NCBI GenBank assembly: GCA_963720695.1
Contig: CAVRGG010000006.1
Location: 62,001-126,000, forward strand
Source: UBA668 sp963720695
GTDB lineage: Bacteria; Actinomycetota; Acidimicrobiia; Acidimicrobiales; Ilumatobacteraceae
Direction: 5' to 3'
Length of the DNA stretch: 64,000 nt
Shown: positions 1-8,854 of the stretch, piece by piece
How the letters are laid out: every line of letters starts with the position of its first letter
Numbering within the stretch: position 1 is the first letter of the stretch
Translations under genes and position numbers: made by a program
Notes under the pieces: generated by a model
Seen by the model: the letters and a program-made list of their open reading frames with translations, nothing else
Told to the model about the DNA's origin: nothing
Database searches by the model: none

Positions 1-908
1 ACGACCTCGTCGCGGGTTCGTCGACGACACCACGCGGCCATGATCTCCTCCAACTCCTCGCGGTGTGCCATCCGGTCGGTGAAGGTCGTGAACCGCGGAT
101 CGCCCTCGACCCCGAGCAGTCGCAGGAGCCGGGCGGCGACCGAGTCGCTCGATGCGGACAGCCCCACCCACGTGTCGTCGGCGCAGCGATACGTGCCACG
201 CGGGACCGTGTACGGCAGCCCCGCCCCGAGGCGCTCCTGCTGCACACCGGTCAGACCGTAGAGCGACACGAGCGGGCTCATCAGCTGGAACATGCTCTCC
301 AGAAGGCTCACATCGACCACCTGGCCGACGCCGCTGTGCACGGCCACCATCGTCGCGAAGGCGGCGACCACGCCGGTCAGCTCGTCCGTCAGGGCGATCG
401 ATGGCAGCAGGGGTTGCCCGCCGTGCTCACCGCTGATCGCCGCCAGACCCGACATCGACTCGGCGATGGTCGCGAAGCCGGGGCGGCTCGCGTAGGGGCC
501 GGTCTGCCCGAAGCCCGTGACGCGGGTGATCACCAGCCGCGGGTTGAGCGCGAGCAGCACATCCGGCCCGATCCCGAGGCGCTCCAACGTGCCCGGACGG
601 AAGTTCTCGACGACGACGTCGGCGTCGACGACCAACCGTCGGAACACGTCGAGGTCGGCGTCGGACTTCAGGTCGAGCGCGACGGTGCGCTTGTTCCGAT
701 TGACCATCTTCCACCACAGACCCTCACCGTCGCGGGGGTCGCGCCACGCGAGGTTGCGCAAGCTGTCGCCGCCGTCGGGTCGCTCCACCTTGATCACGTC
801 CGCGCCGAAGTCGGCGAGGTAGCGGGCGCAGTTGGGACCGGCGAGGACAGTGGCGAGATCGATCACACGGAGATCGGCCAGCGGTGGCGTGGGCGCGGGG
901 TCGGTCAT
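1..908 (-). CDS. CaiB/BaiF family III CoA-transferase (partial, 3' end off window)
   Basis: Reading leftward from an ATG at 908, the protein begins MTDPAPTPPLADLRVIDLAT and continues open to the window edge, about 302 residues. The N-terminus carries the family III hallmarks: an 'LAGPNCARYLADFGADVIKVE' type glycine-rich start followed by 'NRNKRTVALDLK' and 'VENFRPGTLERLGIG'. Family III enzymes move CoA between acyl donors and carboxylic acids through an aspartyl-CoA intermediate in the cytosol. The acyl substrate cannot be told from sequence. Its start overlaps the stop of the upstream aminotransferase by four bases (ATGA), so the two are probably translationally coupled. The C-terminal part lies outside the window. 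Confidence 0.85.
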   Translation of the reverse strand, partial: MTDPAPTPPLADLRVIDLATVLAGPNCARYLADFGADVIKVERPDGGDSLRNLAWRDPRDGEGLWWKMVNRNKRTVALDLKSDADLDVFRRLVVDADVVVENFRPGTLERLGIGPDVLLALNPRLVITRVTGFGQTGPYASRPGFATIAESMSGLAAISGEHGGQPLLPSIALTDELTGVVAAFATMVAVHSGVGQVVDVSLLESMFQLMSPLVSLYGLTGVQQERLGAGLPYTVPRGTYRCADDTWVGLSASSDSVAARLLRLLGVEGDPRFTTFTDRMAHREELEEIMAAWCRRRTRDEV

Positions 909-2062
909 GGCGACCAGTGTTGCAAGCGCTCGACCGCCTCGGCGATTTCCGTGCCGTGGCCGGCGTAGCTGAAGCGCACGAACCGGTCGCCGCGAGCCAG
1001 ATCGAAGTCGAGCCCAGGTGTCGTGGCGACGTGGATCTCGTCGAGCCACCGATTGCAGAGCTGCATCGATCCACCGACCGACGCTGCGAGGTCGCTGACG
1101 TCGGCGTACACGTAGAACGCGCCGTCGGCGTCGGCGACGTCGGTGATACCGGCCGCCGCCAGTCCGTCGACGAGCAGCGACCGGTTGGCGGCGTATCGGC
1201 GCACGTGCCCGTCGAGCTCGTCGGTGGCGTCGAACGCGGCGAGCCCCGCCACCTGGCTCACGTGCGGGGCGCAGATGTAGAGGTTCTGCTGCAGCCGCTC
1301 GACCGCGTCGTGCAGATGCGAGGGCACCACCATCCAGCCGAGCCGCCAGCCGGTCATGCTGTAGTACTTGCTGAAGCTGTTGACCAGCACGGCATCGCGG
1401 GTCGAGGCGAGCACCGTCGGGGCAGGGCTCTGGTAGGTCAGTCCGTGGTAGATCTCGTCGGCCACCAGTTGCACGTCGTGGGTCGCACACCAATCGCTGA
1501 TGGCCGCCAACCGGACGGCGTCGAGGACGGTGCCCGTCGGATTCGACGGGGATGCGATCACGAGGCCGTCGAGCGGCGCCGCGGCAGCCAGCAGTTCCGG
1601 AGTGGGCGCCCACCGCGTGTCGGGGCCGACCGGGATCGGCACCGGTTCGATCCCGAGCGCGAGCAGTGTGTTGCGGTAGCACGGGTAACCGGGCTCGATC
1701 ACGCCGACGCGGTCGCCCGCGTCGAACGCGGCGAGGAAGGCGAGCGTGAAGCCGGCGCTGGCACCGCCGACGACCAGCACCTCGGCCGGCTCGACCGCCA
1801 CGCCGTACCGCTCGTCGTAGTGGCGAGCGATGCGGCGACGCAGCGCCATCGACCCCGGGGCGTTCGTGTAGCCGAGTGGCTCCTGCGCGCCGAGAGCGGC
1901 AGCCACCGCCGCCCGGGCGGTCGCAGGAGCGCCCGTCGCGGGCTGGCCGACCTCGAGGTGCCGCACCGGAGCACCACGGGCGGCGAGTTCCGCAGCGCGC
2001 CGCGACATGGCCATGGCGTGGAACGGCGGCACCGTGGCGGCGCGGAGCGCTTCGGTCAGCAT
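905..2062 (-). CDS. PLP-dependent class I/II aminotransferase
   Basis: A 385-residue fold-type I aminotransferase of normal length. Visible signatures are the substrate loop 'SPSNPTGT', the cofactor aspartate in 'VADEIYHGLTY', the Schiff-base lysine in 'NSFSKYYSMTGWRLGW' (around residue 231) and the C-terminal carboxylate-binding arginine in 'RFVRFSYAG'. It should transfer amino groups between an amino acid and a 2-oxoacid in the cytosol. The family resembles aspartate or branched-chain type enzymes, but substrate preference is not readable. It sits three bases downstream of the frameshifted isomerase-like gene and overlaps the CoA-transferase, forming a minus-strand run that begins with the phosphoesterase. 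Confidence 0.88.
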   Translation of the reverse strand: MLTEALRAATVPPFHAMAMSRRAAELAARGAPVRHLEVGQPATGAPATARAAVAAALGAQEPLGYTNAPGSMALRRRIARHYDERYGVAVEPAEVLVVGGASAGFTLAFLAAFDAGDRVGVIEPGYPCYRNTLLALGIEPVPIPVGPDTRWAPTPELLAAAAPLDGLVIASPSNPTGTVLDAVRLAAISDWCATHDVQLVADEIYHGLTYQSPAPTVLASTRDAVLVNSFSKYYSMTGWRLGWMVVPSHLHDAVERLQQNLYICAPHVSQVAGLAAFDATDELDGHVRRYAANRSLLVDGLAAAGITDVADADGAFYVYADVSDLAASVGGSMQLCNRWLDEIHVATTPGLDFDLARGDRFVRFSYAGHGTEIAEAVERLQHWSP

Positions 2063-2065
2063 CGG

Positions 2066-2681
2066 TCAGCCGAGCACGTTGTAGTCCGCAGGCAGCGGTG
2101 CCCTGCCGGTGAGGGCGAGGATGATCGGGATCGGTGAGGCCAACCCCGTGAGCACCGACAGCACCACCGCCGACGTGTCCGGGTGCAGCTCCGCCTCCTG
2201 ACCGGTGGCGCGCTGCAGATCGAGGGTGTGCACACCGAGCTCGACGACTCGAGTCGCGAGGTACTCGCTGAGCGTGATCTGGCCGGCGAAGGTGTTGACC
2301 GGTTCGTCATCGGCCGTGGACGCGACCAGCGCGAGCACCTGCGCGATCGTGGTCTCGGACTCACCGACCGGATCGATCAGCTGACGACCGGCCTGGCGCG
2401 CCCTCGACGCGACTCCCTGATGGGCGCCGGCGTCGGCGAGCACCGTGTTGTAGTACTCCGCGGCATCGGCCAGCACTCGGTCGACCACCGGCCTGGCGAC
2501 GAGGTACCCGTCGACGGTGATGAACGCTCGCAGTGCGTGCGCGGCCAACTCCCGCGTGGTCCACTCACCCAACGCGTTCGGACGGTCCCACTGCTCGGGC
2601 CGCACCGCCCTCGAGCGCGGTGAGCAGCGTCGCCGCACCCTCGTGGTAGGCGGCTCTCACCGCAGCGGGATGTTGCAGCAT
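2066..2681 (-). pseudogene. Maleylpyruvate isomerase-like (mycothiol-dependent/DinB fold) protein, frameshifted
   Basis: A good ATG at 2681 with GGAGG eight bases upstream opens a frame (MLQHPAAVRAAYHEGAATLL) that ends early. The rest of the protein is in the next frame (RPEQWDRPNALGEWTTREL to the stop at 2066). Removing one base from the CCC run at 2608-2610 joins them as 'TALEAVRPEQWDRPNALGEWT', matching the usual N-terminal pattern of the mycothiol-dependent maleylpyruvate isomerase N domain family. The joined product is about 204 residues, normal length for a TIGR03086-type protein. The start lies inside the last 25 bases of the phosphoesterase gene, suggesting coupling. Either a true recent pseudogene or a base-call error. 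Confidence 0.7.
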
Positions 2682-3664
2682 CGATCCTCCAGCCTGCCGA
2701 GGGCATACGACTCGTAGTCGATCCCGAAGTCCTGGTACAGGTGTCGGCACTGCTCGCTCCAGCGCAGCGCGGCCACCTCCGAGATGCGGTGCACCACCTG
2801 CATCACGCCGTCCTCGTAGACCCGGTACTCGGCCCAGGTGCCCGGGAAGTCCTTCACGCATCCGATCTCGATGCTCGGTACGCCACTCGGCATGTACCGA
2901 ATCCGGTGACGGTGGGTGTGCCCTGCGGTGTAGGCGATGATCCTGCGGTGGCGGGCGATCACCTCGGCGAGTGCGTCGCTCGCATCGGGGTTCAGACCGA
3001 AGTAGTCGGCCGCCCGATGGGAGTTGTTGGTGCCGGCGATCCACTGCTGGTGGTGGCCCATCACGATCACCGGCCGATCGCTGGCGGCGGCGTGGTCGGC
3101 GAGCCATTCGAGTTGCGTGGAGGTGATGTCGCCCGTCGTGTGGAGCGGGATCACGGTGTCGAGCAGTGCGATCGCGAGACCGGGTACCTCGATCCACTGG
3201 TCGCCCGCGTACGCGGTCTGGCCGTGATAGGCGTCGTGGTTGCCGCGTACCACGTGCAATCGGTCGCCGAAGGCGTCTCGGTAGCACGCTTCGAACGCGG
3301 CCCACTCCTCGGTCGCGCCGTCCTGCGAGAGGTCGCCCTTCACGATCACCGCGTCGGGTTCGATCGCGAGCATCTCGTGCACGGCGGCGCGGTTCATCGT
3401 CTCCGGGTAGGGCGGCGCGCCGGGCTCGGCGTACTGGATCGGCCCCTGGGGGCTGTCGTCGATGCGGCCACACTCGATCTCGCCGAAGTGCACGTCGTTC
3501 ACGGTGGTGACGCGACTCAGCAGCGCTCCCGCCGGCCGGGGCAGCGTGGTGACCTCCTGCCCGAGCAGCGTGTACGTGGATGCGGGTTCGAGGTGCTCGA
3601 AGCGGGCGACGGTGAGCCCGTCGTGGAACACGATCAGGTCATCGGCGACGGTGGTCAGGTCCAC
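2657..3664 (-). CDS. Calcineurin-like metallophosphoesterase
   Basis: A 335-residue protein with all the dimetal phosphoesterase motifs in order: 'NDVHFGE' (D-x-H), 'GDLSQDG' (GD), 'VRGNHD' (GNHD), 'MGHHQQW' (GHH) and 'TAGHTHRH' (GHTH). These are typical of class III cyclic-nucleotide phosphodiesterases and related phosphatases, so it probably hydrolyses a phosphodiester or phosphomonoester in the cytosol. The substrate is unknown. I chose the GTG at 3664 because a TACGGT box lies six bases upstream, the layout seen at many leaderless starts in this window. The frame is open further upstream but that part is antisense to the neighbouring gene. Its 3' end overlaps the start of the frameshifted isomerase-like gene. 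Confidence 0.85.
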   Translation of the reverse strand: MDLTTVADDLIVFHDGLTVARFEHLEPASTYTLLGQEVTTLPRPAGALLSRVTTVNDVHFGEIECGRIDDSPQGPIQYAEPGAPPYPETMNRAAVHEMLAIEPDAVIVKGDLSQDGATEEWAAFEACYRDAFGDRLHVVRGNHDAYHGQTAYAGDQWIEVPGLAIALLDTVIPLHTTGDITSTQLEWLADHAAASDRPVIVMGHHQQWIAGTNNSHRAADYFGLNPDASDALAEVIARHRRIIAYTAGHTHRHRIRYMPSGVPSIEIGCVKDFPGTWAEYRVYEDGVMQVVHRISEVAALRWSEQCRHLYQDFGIDYESYALGRLEDRCCNIPLR

Positions 3665-3772
3665 GTCGCCACCGTACTCGCGCCCTCGTCCATGGACGCC
3701 ACCCTCCCACTCGGAGCACTTGTTCAGGTACCATCGCGCGCAGATGTTGCGACGTGACGGACGGACGGGATC

Positions 3773-5293
3773 GTGACGGAGACCCTGGAGCCAACCTCGG
3801 CGGACCCACCCACACCGGTCTCGCTCCTCACGCGGGTCCGTCTCTCGGTCCTCGTCGTGTCGGTCGCGTTCGTCGTGCTCGTGCCCATCGGGTCGTTCGT
3901 CACGGGCAACACGGGGTCGTTCGCGTACGTGGCGTCGCTCGGCATGTCGGCGCTCGTCGTGCTGATCGCCGCGACCCAGCAGTTCGAGCACGGCCGAGCG
4001 TGGCGGCTCATCGGCGTCGGGTTCACCGTCTGGGCGATCACCGGCTGCATCGTCACCGTGCAGAGCAATGCCGGCTTCGACGGGATTCCCGACCTCGTGG
4101 TGTCGCTGGGCTACGCCATCGGCTACCTGCCGGTGATGATCGGCTTCGCCGAGTTGGCCGACAACCGGCTCCGTGTGCGCCGACTGAGCAGCTTCATCGA
4201 CGGGTTCATGGTGTTCCTCGTCCTCTACGGCGTGGTGTGGCTGTTGGTCGTCGAGCAGATCGCCGTCGATGCCTCGTTCAGTCGCGTCGATCGAGCGTTC
4301 ATGTCGTTGTACCCCGCCGGCGATCTGGCGCTGCTGATGCTGGCCATTCGGATCGCGACGAGCCGGACCATGCGTCGTCGAGTGGTCGCACTGCTCATCG
4401 CCGGCTCCGTCCTCTTCGCAGTGGCCGACGTGTGGCTCCTCGTCGGCTACCTGCGGGACCCCTCTGGGTCGTACCCATTCACCGATGCGTCGTATCTCGC
4501 CGGTCTCGCCGCGATCGCGGTCGCCTCGATCTGGTGTCTGCTGCCGTCACCGCCGGCCTCGGTGTCCGCCGGCGGGTCGTGGCGATGGGTGTCGATGGCC
4601 GTGGCCGCATCGGCGGTGATTCCCCCGCTGGTCCTGCTGGGGGTGGTGCTCACCACCGATCGCCAGGTGTCCGTGACTGCGGTCGCGGTGTGGCTGGTCT
4701 TCGTCGTGGTCACAATGGTGGCCCGCAACCTCGCCGGTGTCCGCGAACTCGAGCGGGCACACCAGCAGGCGAGTTGGCTGGCGTCCCACGACGTGCCCAC
4801 CGGCATGTTGCAGCGTGCGGCGTTCCTCCACGAGGTGTCCGAGGGCAGCCTTCGTGATCGATCGGGCACCGTGATCGTGGTCGAGGTGCAGGGCGTACGA
4901 GACCTCGCCGATCGCTACGGGTACGACGCGTCGGAGTACGTGCTCGACACGGTGGCCGTGCGGCTGCGCACGGCCACCGGTGGCAACGCGATCCTCGCCC
5001 GGATGGGTCACGATCAGTTCGTCGCCTTCCTGCGCTCCGGCGACCTCGGGCACGGCCGACAGGTGGCCGGTGCCGTCCAGAAGTCGTTGCGGGAGCCGGT
5101 GAGCTACGCCGAGCACCACCTTCCACTGTTCGGGTCGGTGGGTGTCGCCCAGGCCGACGGCGCGGTCATCGACGTGCTCGCCGGAGTACGCCGAGCGACC
5201 GAGGCGATGCACCACGCTCGCTCCCTCGGCTCGGGGGGTCTGGCCTTCGACGCCGACCTGGCCGGCCGTATGGAGGGCCACGCCGGCTCGTGA
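3773..5293 (+). CDS. Multi-pass membrane protein with degenerate GGDEF domain
   Basis: A 506-residue protein. Residues about 25-320 contain roughly nine hydrophobic segments, suggesting a membrane sensor region. The remaining C-terminal part (about 340-500) has the length and pattern of a GGDEF domain. The place of the signature reads 'ARMGHDQF' instead of R-x-GGDEF, and the usual 'D-x-LTGL-x-NR' entry is 'HDVPTGMLQRAAF'. The active loop is therefore changed at two positions and diguanylate cyclase activity is doubtful. It may bind c-di-GMP or GTP as a regulator, which is inference. The GTG start at 3773 is the earliest that does not run into the divergent phosphoesterase. No operon partner is seen on this strand. 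Confidence 0.75.
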   Translation: MTETLEPTSADPPTPVSLLTRVRLSVLVVSVAFVVLVPIGSFVTGNTGSFAYVASLGMSALVVLIAATQQFEHGRAWRLIGVGFTVWAITGCIVTVQSNAGFDGIPDLVVSLGYAIGYLPVMIGFAELADNRLRVRRLSSFIDGFMVFLVLYGVVWLLVVEQIAVDASFSRVDRAFMSLYPAGDLALLMLAIRIATSRTMRRRVVALLIAGSVLFAVADVWLLVGYLRDPSGSYPFTDASYLAGLAAIAVASIWCLLPSPPASVSAGGSWRWVSMAVAASAVIPPLVLLGVVLTTDRQVSVTAVAVWLVFVVVTMVARNLAGVRELERAHQQASWLASHDVPTGMLQRAAFLHEVSEGSLRDRSGTVIVVEVQGVRDLADRYGYDASEYVLDTVAVRLRTATGGNAILARMGHDQFVAFLRSGDLGHGRQVAGAVQKSLREPVSYAEHHLPLFGSVGVAQADGAVIDVLAGVRRATEAMHHARSLGSGGLAFDADLAGRMEGHAGS

Positions 5294-5311
5294 CACCGGT
5301 GGCGGTGTGCG

Positions 5312-5896
5312 TCAGGCCTTGATGACGACCGTGCCGACCATCTTGTCGTGCCAGGTCTGACTGCGGCTGTCCCACAGCATCCAGAGATACCCGAGGAAGC
5401 ACAGAAACTGGGAGAAGATGCGGCAGATCTGGCGGAGGAAGACCCTGACGGCGCTGATGCTCTGACCGCTCTGGGCGTCGACGATGCGGATGTTGGTGAC
5501 CTTGTGGCCCCAACTCTGACCACCGGCGACCTTCCTGCAATAGACGATGACGGCGACGATGAGGCCGATGACGAACAGGGCGATCGCTGCGGCCAACCAG
5601 CCGCCCTGCAGCGCGCCATCCGGGCACCTGATGTGGCTGGTTCCGTCGAGGTCCTTGTAGCTGTAGCAGTTCTCCAACGACTTGCGCAGGGCCAGGAATC
5701 CGATGAGCTCGAACGGCAGCGCGATGGCTGCAGTGACGAAGCCGTCGATGAGGACCGCGCCGAGACGGGAGCCGAAGTTCGCGTAGTTGGAGGCGGCCGG
5801 GGCCCCGGTGCCGTAGGGCATGTACCCCGGCGGCGGCGCACTGGGCGGCGGCGGCGGTGTCGGCGGCGGCGGCGGAGGAGGCGGCATGGAACTCAT
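5312..5896 (-). CDS. RDD family membrane protein with proline-rich N-terminus
   Basis: About 194 residues. The N-terminal 30 or so residues are almost all proline with a few T, S and A. The rest shows the RDD pattern: 'FGSRLGAVLIDGFVTAAI' with the conserved R and D, a second hydrophobic segment around 'AAIALFVIGLIVAVIV', then 'GQSWGHKVTNIRIV' and a final 'WHDKMVGTVVI'. RDD proteins are small inner-membrane proteins of mostly unknown function, some linked to ion exchange. ATG at 5896 is chosen because a TACGGT box lies eight bases upstream. It is encoded convergently with the GGDEF-like gene, 18 bases apart. Confidence 0.8.
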   Translation of the reverse strand: MSSMPPPPPPPPTPPPPPSAPPPGYMPYGTGAPAASNYANFGSRLGAVLIDGFVTAAIALPFELIGFLALRKSLENCYSYKDLDGTSHIRCPDGALQGGWLAAAIALFVIGLIVAVIVYCRKVAGGQSWGHKVTNIRIVDAQSGQSISAVRVFLRQICRIFSQFLCFLGYLWMLWDSRSQTWHDKMVGTVVIKA

Positions 5897-5923
5897 GGGC
5901 CGCGACCGTAGCAACCAGCGTCG

Positions 5924-6115
5924 TCAGCGGAACGGACGGTCGCGACGCTGGGGGAGCGGTCGCGACCACCACCGTGCGCTGAATCGCCAGGTGGGTGTGC
6001 GCAGCGGGTTCTGGTCGGCCGCCGAGACCACCGGCCTGGGCCACAGTGCTTCGACCGCGGCGACGATGGCCGCGGCCTCTTCGTCGGTCGGCGCCGGGGT
6101 GATCTCGGTGCTCAC
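5924..6115 (-). CDS. Acyl-CoA carboxylase epsilon subunit-like small protein
   Basis: A 63-residue protein. It begins with an acidic, alanine-rich helix (TDEEAAAIVAAVEALW) and ends with a short 'W..SARWWSRPLPQRRDRPF' segment, the layout of actinobacterial AccE/PccE epsilon subunits that strengthen the contact between the biotin carboxylase and carboxyltransferase subunits. The ATG overlaps the TGA of the carboxyltransferase gene by four bases, the usual genetic position for this subunit. The assignment rests on size, composition and position more than on sequence identity, since epsilon subunits diverge quickly. Confidence 0.7.
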   Translation of the reverse strand: MSTEITPAPTDEEAAAIVAAVEALWPRPVVSAADQNPLRTPTWRFSARWWSRPLPQRRDRPFR

Positions 6116-7653
6116 AGCGGGACGTTGCCGTGCTTGCGGCGCGGCAGTTCCTCTCGCTTGGTGCGCAGCATCCGCAGGCCCTGCACGATCTTCTGGCGGG
6201 TCTCGGCAGGATCGATCACGTCGTCGACGTAGCCCCGCTCCGCAGCGTTGTACGGATTGGCGTACTTCTCGGTGTACTCCGAGACCAACTCGGCGCGCCG
6301 GGCCACGGGGTCGGCGGCCTGTTGCAGTTCACGCCGGTACACGATCTCGACGGCGCCTTGCGGCCCCATCACCGCGAGCTCGGCCGTCGGCCACGCGTAC
6401 GCGAGGTCGGCGCCGATCGACTTGCTGTTCATGACGACGTAGGCGCCGCCGTAGGCCTTGCGGGTGATGATCTGGATGCGCGGCACCGTGGCCTCGCAGT
6501 ACGCGTAGAGCAGCTTGGCCCCGTGGCGGATGATGCCGCCGTACTCCTGGTCGACGCCGGGCAGGAACCCTGGGACGTCGACGAAGGTGAGCAACGGGAT
6601 GTTGAACGCATCGCAGGTTCGTACGAACCGGGCGGCCTTCTCCGACGACTCGATGTCGAGGACGCCGGCGAGGATCATCGGCTGGTTGCCGACGATGCCC
6701 ACCGGATGACCGTCGACCCGGCTGAAGCCGCAGACGATGCTCTTCGCCCAGTGCGGGAAGTACTCGAAGAACTCACCGTCGTCGACGACTTCCTTGATGA
6801 CCTTCTTCATGTCGTAGGGCTGGTTGGGCGATGGCGGCAGGATCGTCTGCAGCGTCGGGCACAGGCGATCCGGATCGTCGCCGGTGTCGACGGCCGGGGC
6901 TTCCTCGAGGTTGTTGCTCGGCAGGAAGCTCAGCAGGAATCGAACGTCGTCGAGGCAGCTCTTCTCGTCGGGTGACACGAACGTGGCGACGCCGCTCTTG
7001 CTCGCGTGGCTCATGGCGCCACCGAGCTCCTCGAGCGTGACTTCCTCGCCGGTGACGGTCTTGACGACGTCGGGACCGGTGATGAACATGTGGCTGGTCT
7101 CGCGCACCATGAAGATGAAGTCGGTCATCGCCGGGCTGTAGACCGCGCCCCCGGCGCACGGGCCGAGGATCACCGAGATCTGCGGCACCACACCGCTCGA
7201 CAGCACGTTGCGATAGAAGATCCCGCCGTAGCTGGCGAGGCTGACCACGCCTTCCTGGATGCGGGCGCCGGCACCGTCGTTGAGACCCACCACCGGGGCA
7301 CCCACCTTGAGGGCGAGGTCCATCAGCTTGTGGATCTTCTCCGCGAACACCTCGCCGAGCGCACCACCGAAGACGGTGAAGTCCTGGCTGAACACGAACA
7401 CCTTGCGGCCGTCGACGGTGCCCCACCCGGTGATGACGCCGTCGGTGTAGGGACGCTCCTCGAGCCCGGCCGCCGAAGCGCGATGGCGGGCGAGCAGGTC
7501 GAGTTCCTGGAAGCTGTCGGGGTCGAGGAAGTACTCGATGCGCTCGCGGGCGAGCAGCTTGCCCTTCTCGTGCTGACGCTCGACCGACCGCTGGGAGCCG
7601 GCGTGGTACGCCTGCTCACGTCGTTCGCGGAGGTCGTCGAGCTTGTCGGCCAT
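6112..7653 (-). CDS. pccB: Acyl-CoA (propionyl/acetyl-CoA) carboxylase carboxyltransferase subunit
   Basis: A 513-residue beta subunit of biotin-dependent acyl-CoA carboxylases, the usual length. It starts 'MADKLDDLRERREQAYHAGS' and keeps 'KGKLLARERIEYFLDPDSF', 'GVITGWGTVDGRKVFVFSQD', the acyl-CoA oxyanion region 'GGAVYSPAMTDFIFMV' and the second oxyanion region 'YGGAYVVMNSKSIGAD'. It transfers CO2 from carboxybiotin to propionyl-CoA or acetyl-CoA, feeding methylmalonyl-CoA or malonyl-CoA. The biotin-carrying alpha subunit is not in the window. An in-frame GTG 15 bases upstream is an alternative start, and neither start has a clear ribosome site. The neighbouring small gene is the likely epsilon subunit. 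The choice between PccB and AccD-type specificity cannot be made here. Confidence 0.9.
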   Translation of the reverse strand: MADKLDDLRERREQAYHAGSQRSVERQHEKGKLLARERIEYFLDPDSFQELDLLARHRASAAGLEERPYTDGVITGWGTVDGRKVFVFSQDFTVFGGALGEVFAEKIHKLMDLALKVGAPVVGLNDGAGARIQEGVVSLASYGGIFYRNVLSSGVVPQISVILGPCAGGAVYSPAMTDFIFMVRETSHMFITGPDVVKTVTGEEVTLEELGGAMSHASKSGVATFVSPDEKSCLDDVRFLLSFLPSNNLEEAPAVDTGDDPDRLCPTLQTILPPSPNQPYDMKKVIKEVVDDGEFFEYFPHWAKSIVCGFSRVDGHPVGIVGNQPMILAGVLDIESSEKAARFVRTCDAFNIPLLTFVDVPGFLPGVDQEYGGIIRHGAKLLYAYCEATVPRIQIITRKAYGGAYVVMNSKSIGADLAYAWPTAELAVMGPQGAVEIVYRRELQQAADPVARRAELVSEYTEKYANPYNAAERGYVDDVIDPAETRQKIVQGLRMLRTKREELPRRKHGNVPL

Positions 7654-7729
7654 GGGATTGGAGGTCACGTCGCGCCACGCTAGTGGCACACGGGTACGGC
7701 GGTCACACGCGGTCGGGCAAGATGGGGTG

Positions 7730-8842
7730 ATGACCGATCCATCCCCCGAATCGTTCACCCTTCCACTGACGCCTCCGCTGGCGCCGATGCTGGCCAAGCT
7801 GTCCGACGACATTCCAGAGGGTGAGGGCTGGCTCTACGAACCGAAGTGGGACGGATTCCGCTGCATCGTGTTCCGCGAGGGAGATCGCCTGGAGCTGGCG
7901 AGCCGCAACGAGCGGCCGTTCACCCGGTACTTCCCGGAGCTGCTCGAACCGTTGCGCCGTGACCTGCCCGATCGATGCGTGATCGACGGGGAGATCGTCG
8001 TGCCCGCCTCCGACGATCGCGGCCTGGACTTCGATGCGCTGCTGCAGCGCATCCATCCGGCCGAGTCCCGCGTCCGGCGCCTCGCCGCCGAGACGCCGGC
8101 GTCCTTCGTCGCGTTCGACCTCCTGGCCGTGGGCGACACGTCGCTCATGGACGCGCCGCTCCGTGATCGTCACGCCGGGCTGCTCGAGGCACTCGTCGCT
8201 GCGTCGCCGCCCATCCACCTGTGTCCGAGCACCACCGACGCCGAGGTCGCCCGGCGATGGTTCGTGGAGTTCGAGGGCGCGGGGCTCGACGGGGTCATCG
8301 CCAAGCGGCTCGCCGATCCCTACACGCCCGACAAGCGCACGCTGGTGAAGGTGAAGCACCGGCGCACGGCTGATTGCGTGATCGCCGGCTACCGCGTGCA
8401 CAAGGACGGCAAGGGGGTCGGCTCGCTCCTGCTCGGGTTGTTCGACGCCGAGGGCCGCCTGCACCACGTGGGGGTCGCCGCATCGTTCACCGCCAAGCGG
8501 CGCACTGAGTTGCTGGCCGAGCTCGAACCCCTCACGCACGACGCGCTCGAGGGTCACCCGTGGCGCGACTGGGCCGAGTTCATGGCGGCGGCCGATGCCG
8601 GCCAGCGCATGCCGGGCGGGGGCAGCCGCTGGAACGCGGGCAAGGACCTGAGCTGGGTGCCCCTGCGCATCGAGCGGGTCGCAGAGGTCACGTTCGGCCA
8701 ACTGCAGGAGGGTCGCTTCCGGCACGGTTCGACGTTCGTGCACTGGCGACCGGATCGTGAGCCCGCTTCGTGCACGTACGACCAGCTGGAGGTGGCCGCG
8801 CCGGTGCCGTTCTCGCGCGTGGTTGCTCGCGACCTCGCCTGA
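7730..8842 (+). CDS. ATP-dependent DNA ligase (LigC-like)
   Basis: A 370-residue adenylating ligase. Motif I with the catalytic lysine is 'YEPKWDGFRCI' near residue 40. Motif III is in 'VAFDLLAV', motif IV in 'DGVIAKR' and motif V in 'TLVKVKH'. The C-terminal OB-fold region contains 'RIERVAEVTFGQLQEGRFRH'. The compact core without polymerase or nuclease domains fits the LigC group, which in mycobacteria acts in excision repair as an accessory to the NAD-dependent replicative ligase. It is transcribed away from the carboxylase operon with a 76-base divergent gap. The ATG at 7730 gives the normal family N-terminus. No Ku or LigD partner gene is nearby. Confidence 0.9.
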   Translation: MTDPSPESFTLPLTPPLAPMLAKLSDDIPEGEGWLYEPKWDGFRCIVFREGDRLELASRNERPFTRYFPELLEPLRRDLPDRCVIDGEIVVPASDDRGLDFDALLQRIHPAESRVRRLAAETPASFVAFDLLAVGDTSLMDAPLRDRHAGLLEALVAASPPIHLCPSTTDAEVARRWFVEFEGAGLDGVIAKRLADPYTPDKRTLVKVKHRRTADCVIAGYRVHKDGKGVGSLLLGLFDAEGRLHHVGVAASFTAKRRTELLAELEPLTHDALEGHPWRDWAEFMAAADAGQRMPGGGSRWNAGKDLSWVPLRIERVAEVTFGQLQEGRFRHGSTFVHWRPDREPASCTYDQLEVAAPVPFSRVVARDLA

Positions 8843-8854
8843 CTCGCGGCGCGG

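Noticed and set aside
63..968. A long plus-strand open frame (about 300 codons) over the left edge
   Set aside because: It is antisense to the CoA-transferase, has no family motifs and is rich in Arg, Gly and His as expected for a shadow of high-GC coding sequence.
884..2137. A 417-codon plus-strand open frame
   Set aside because: Antisense shadow of the aminotransferase, whose motifs are complete on the minus strand.
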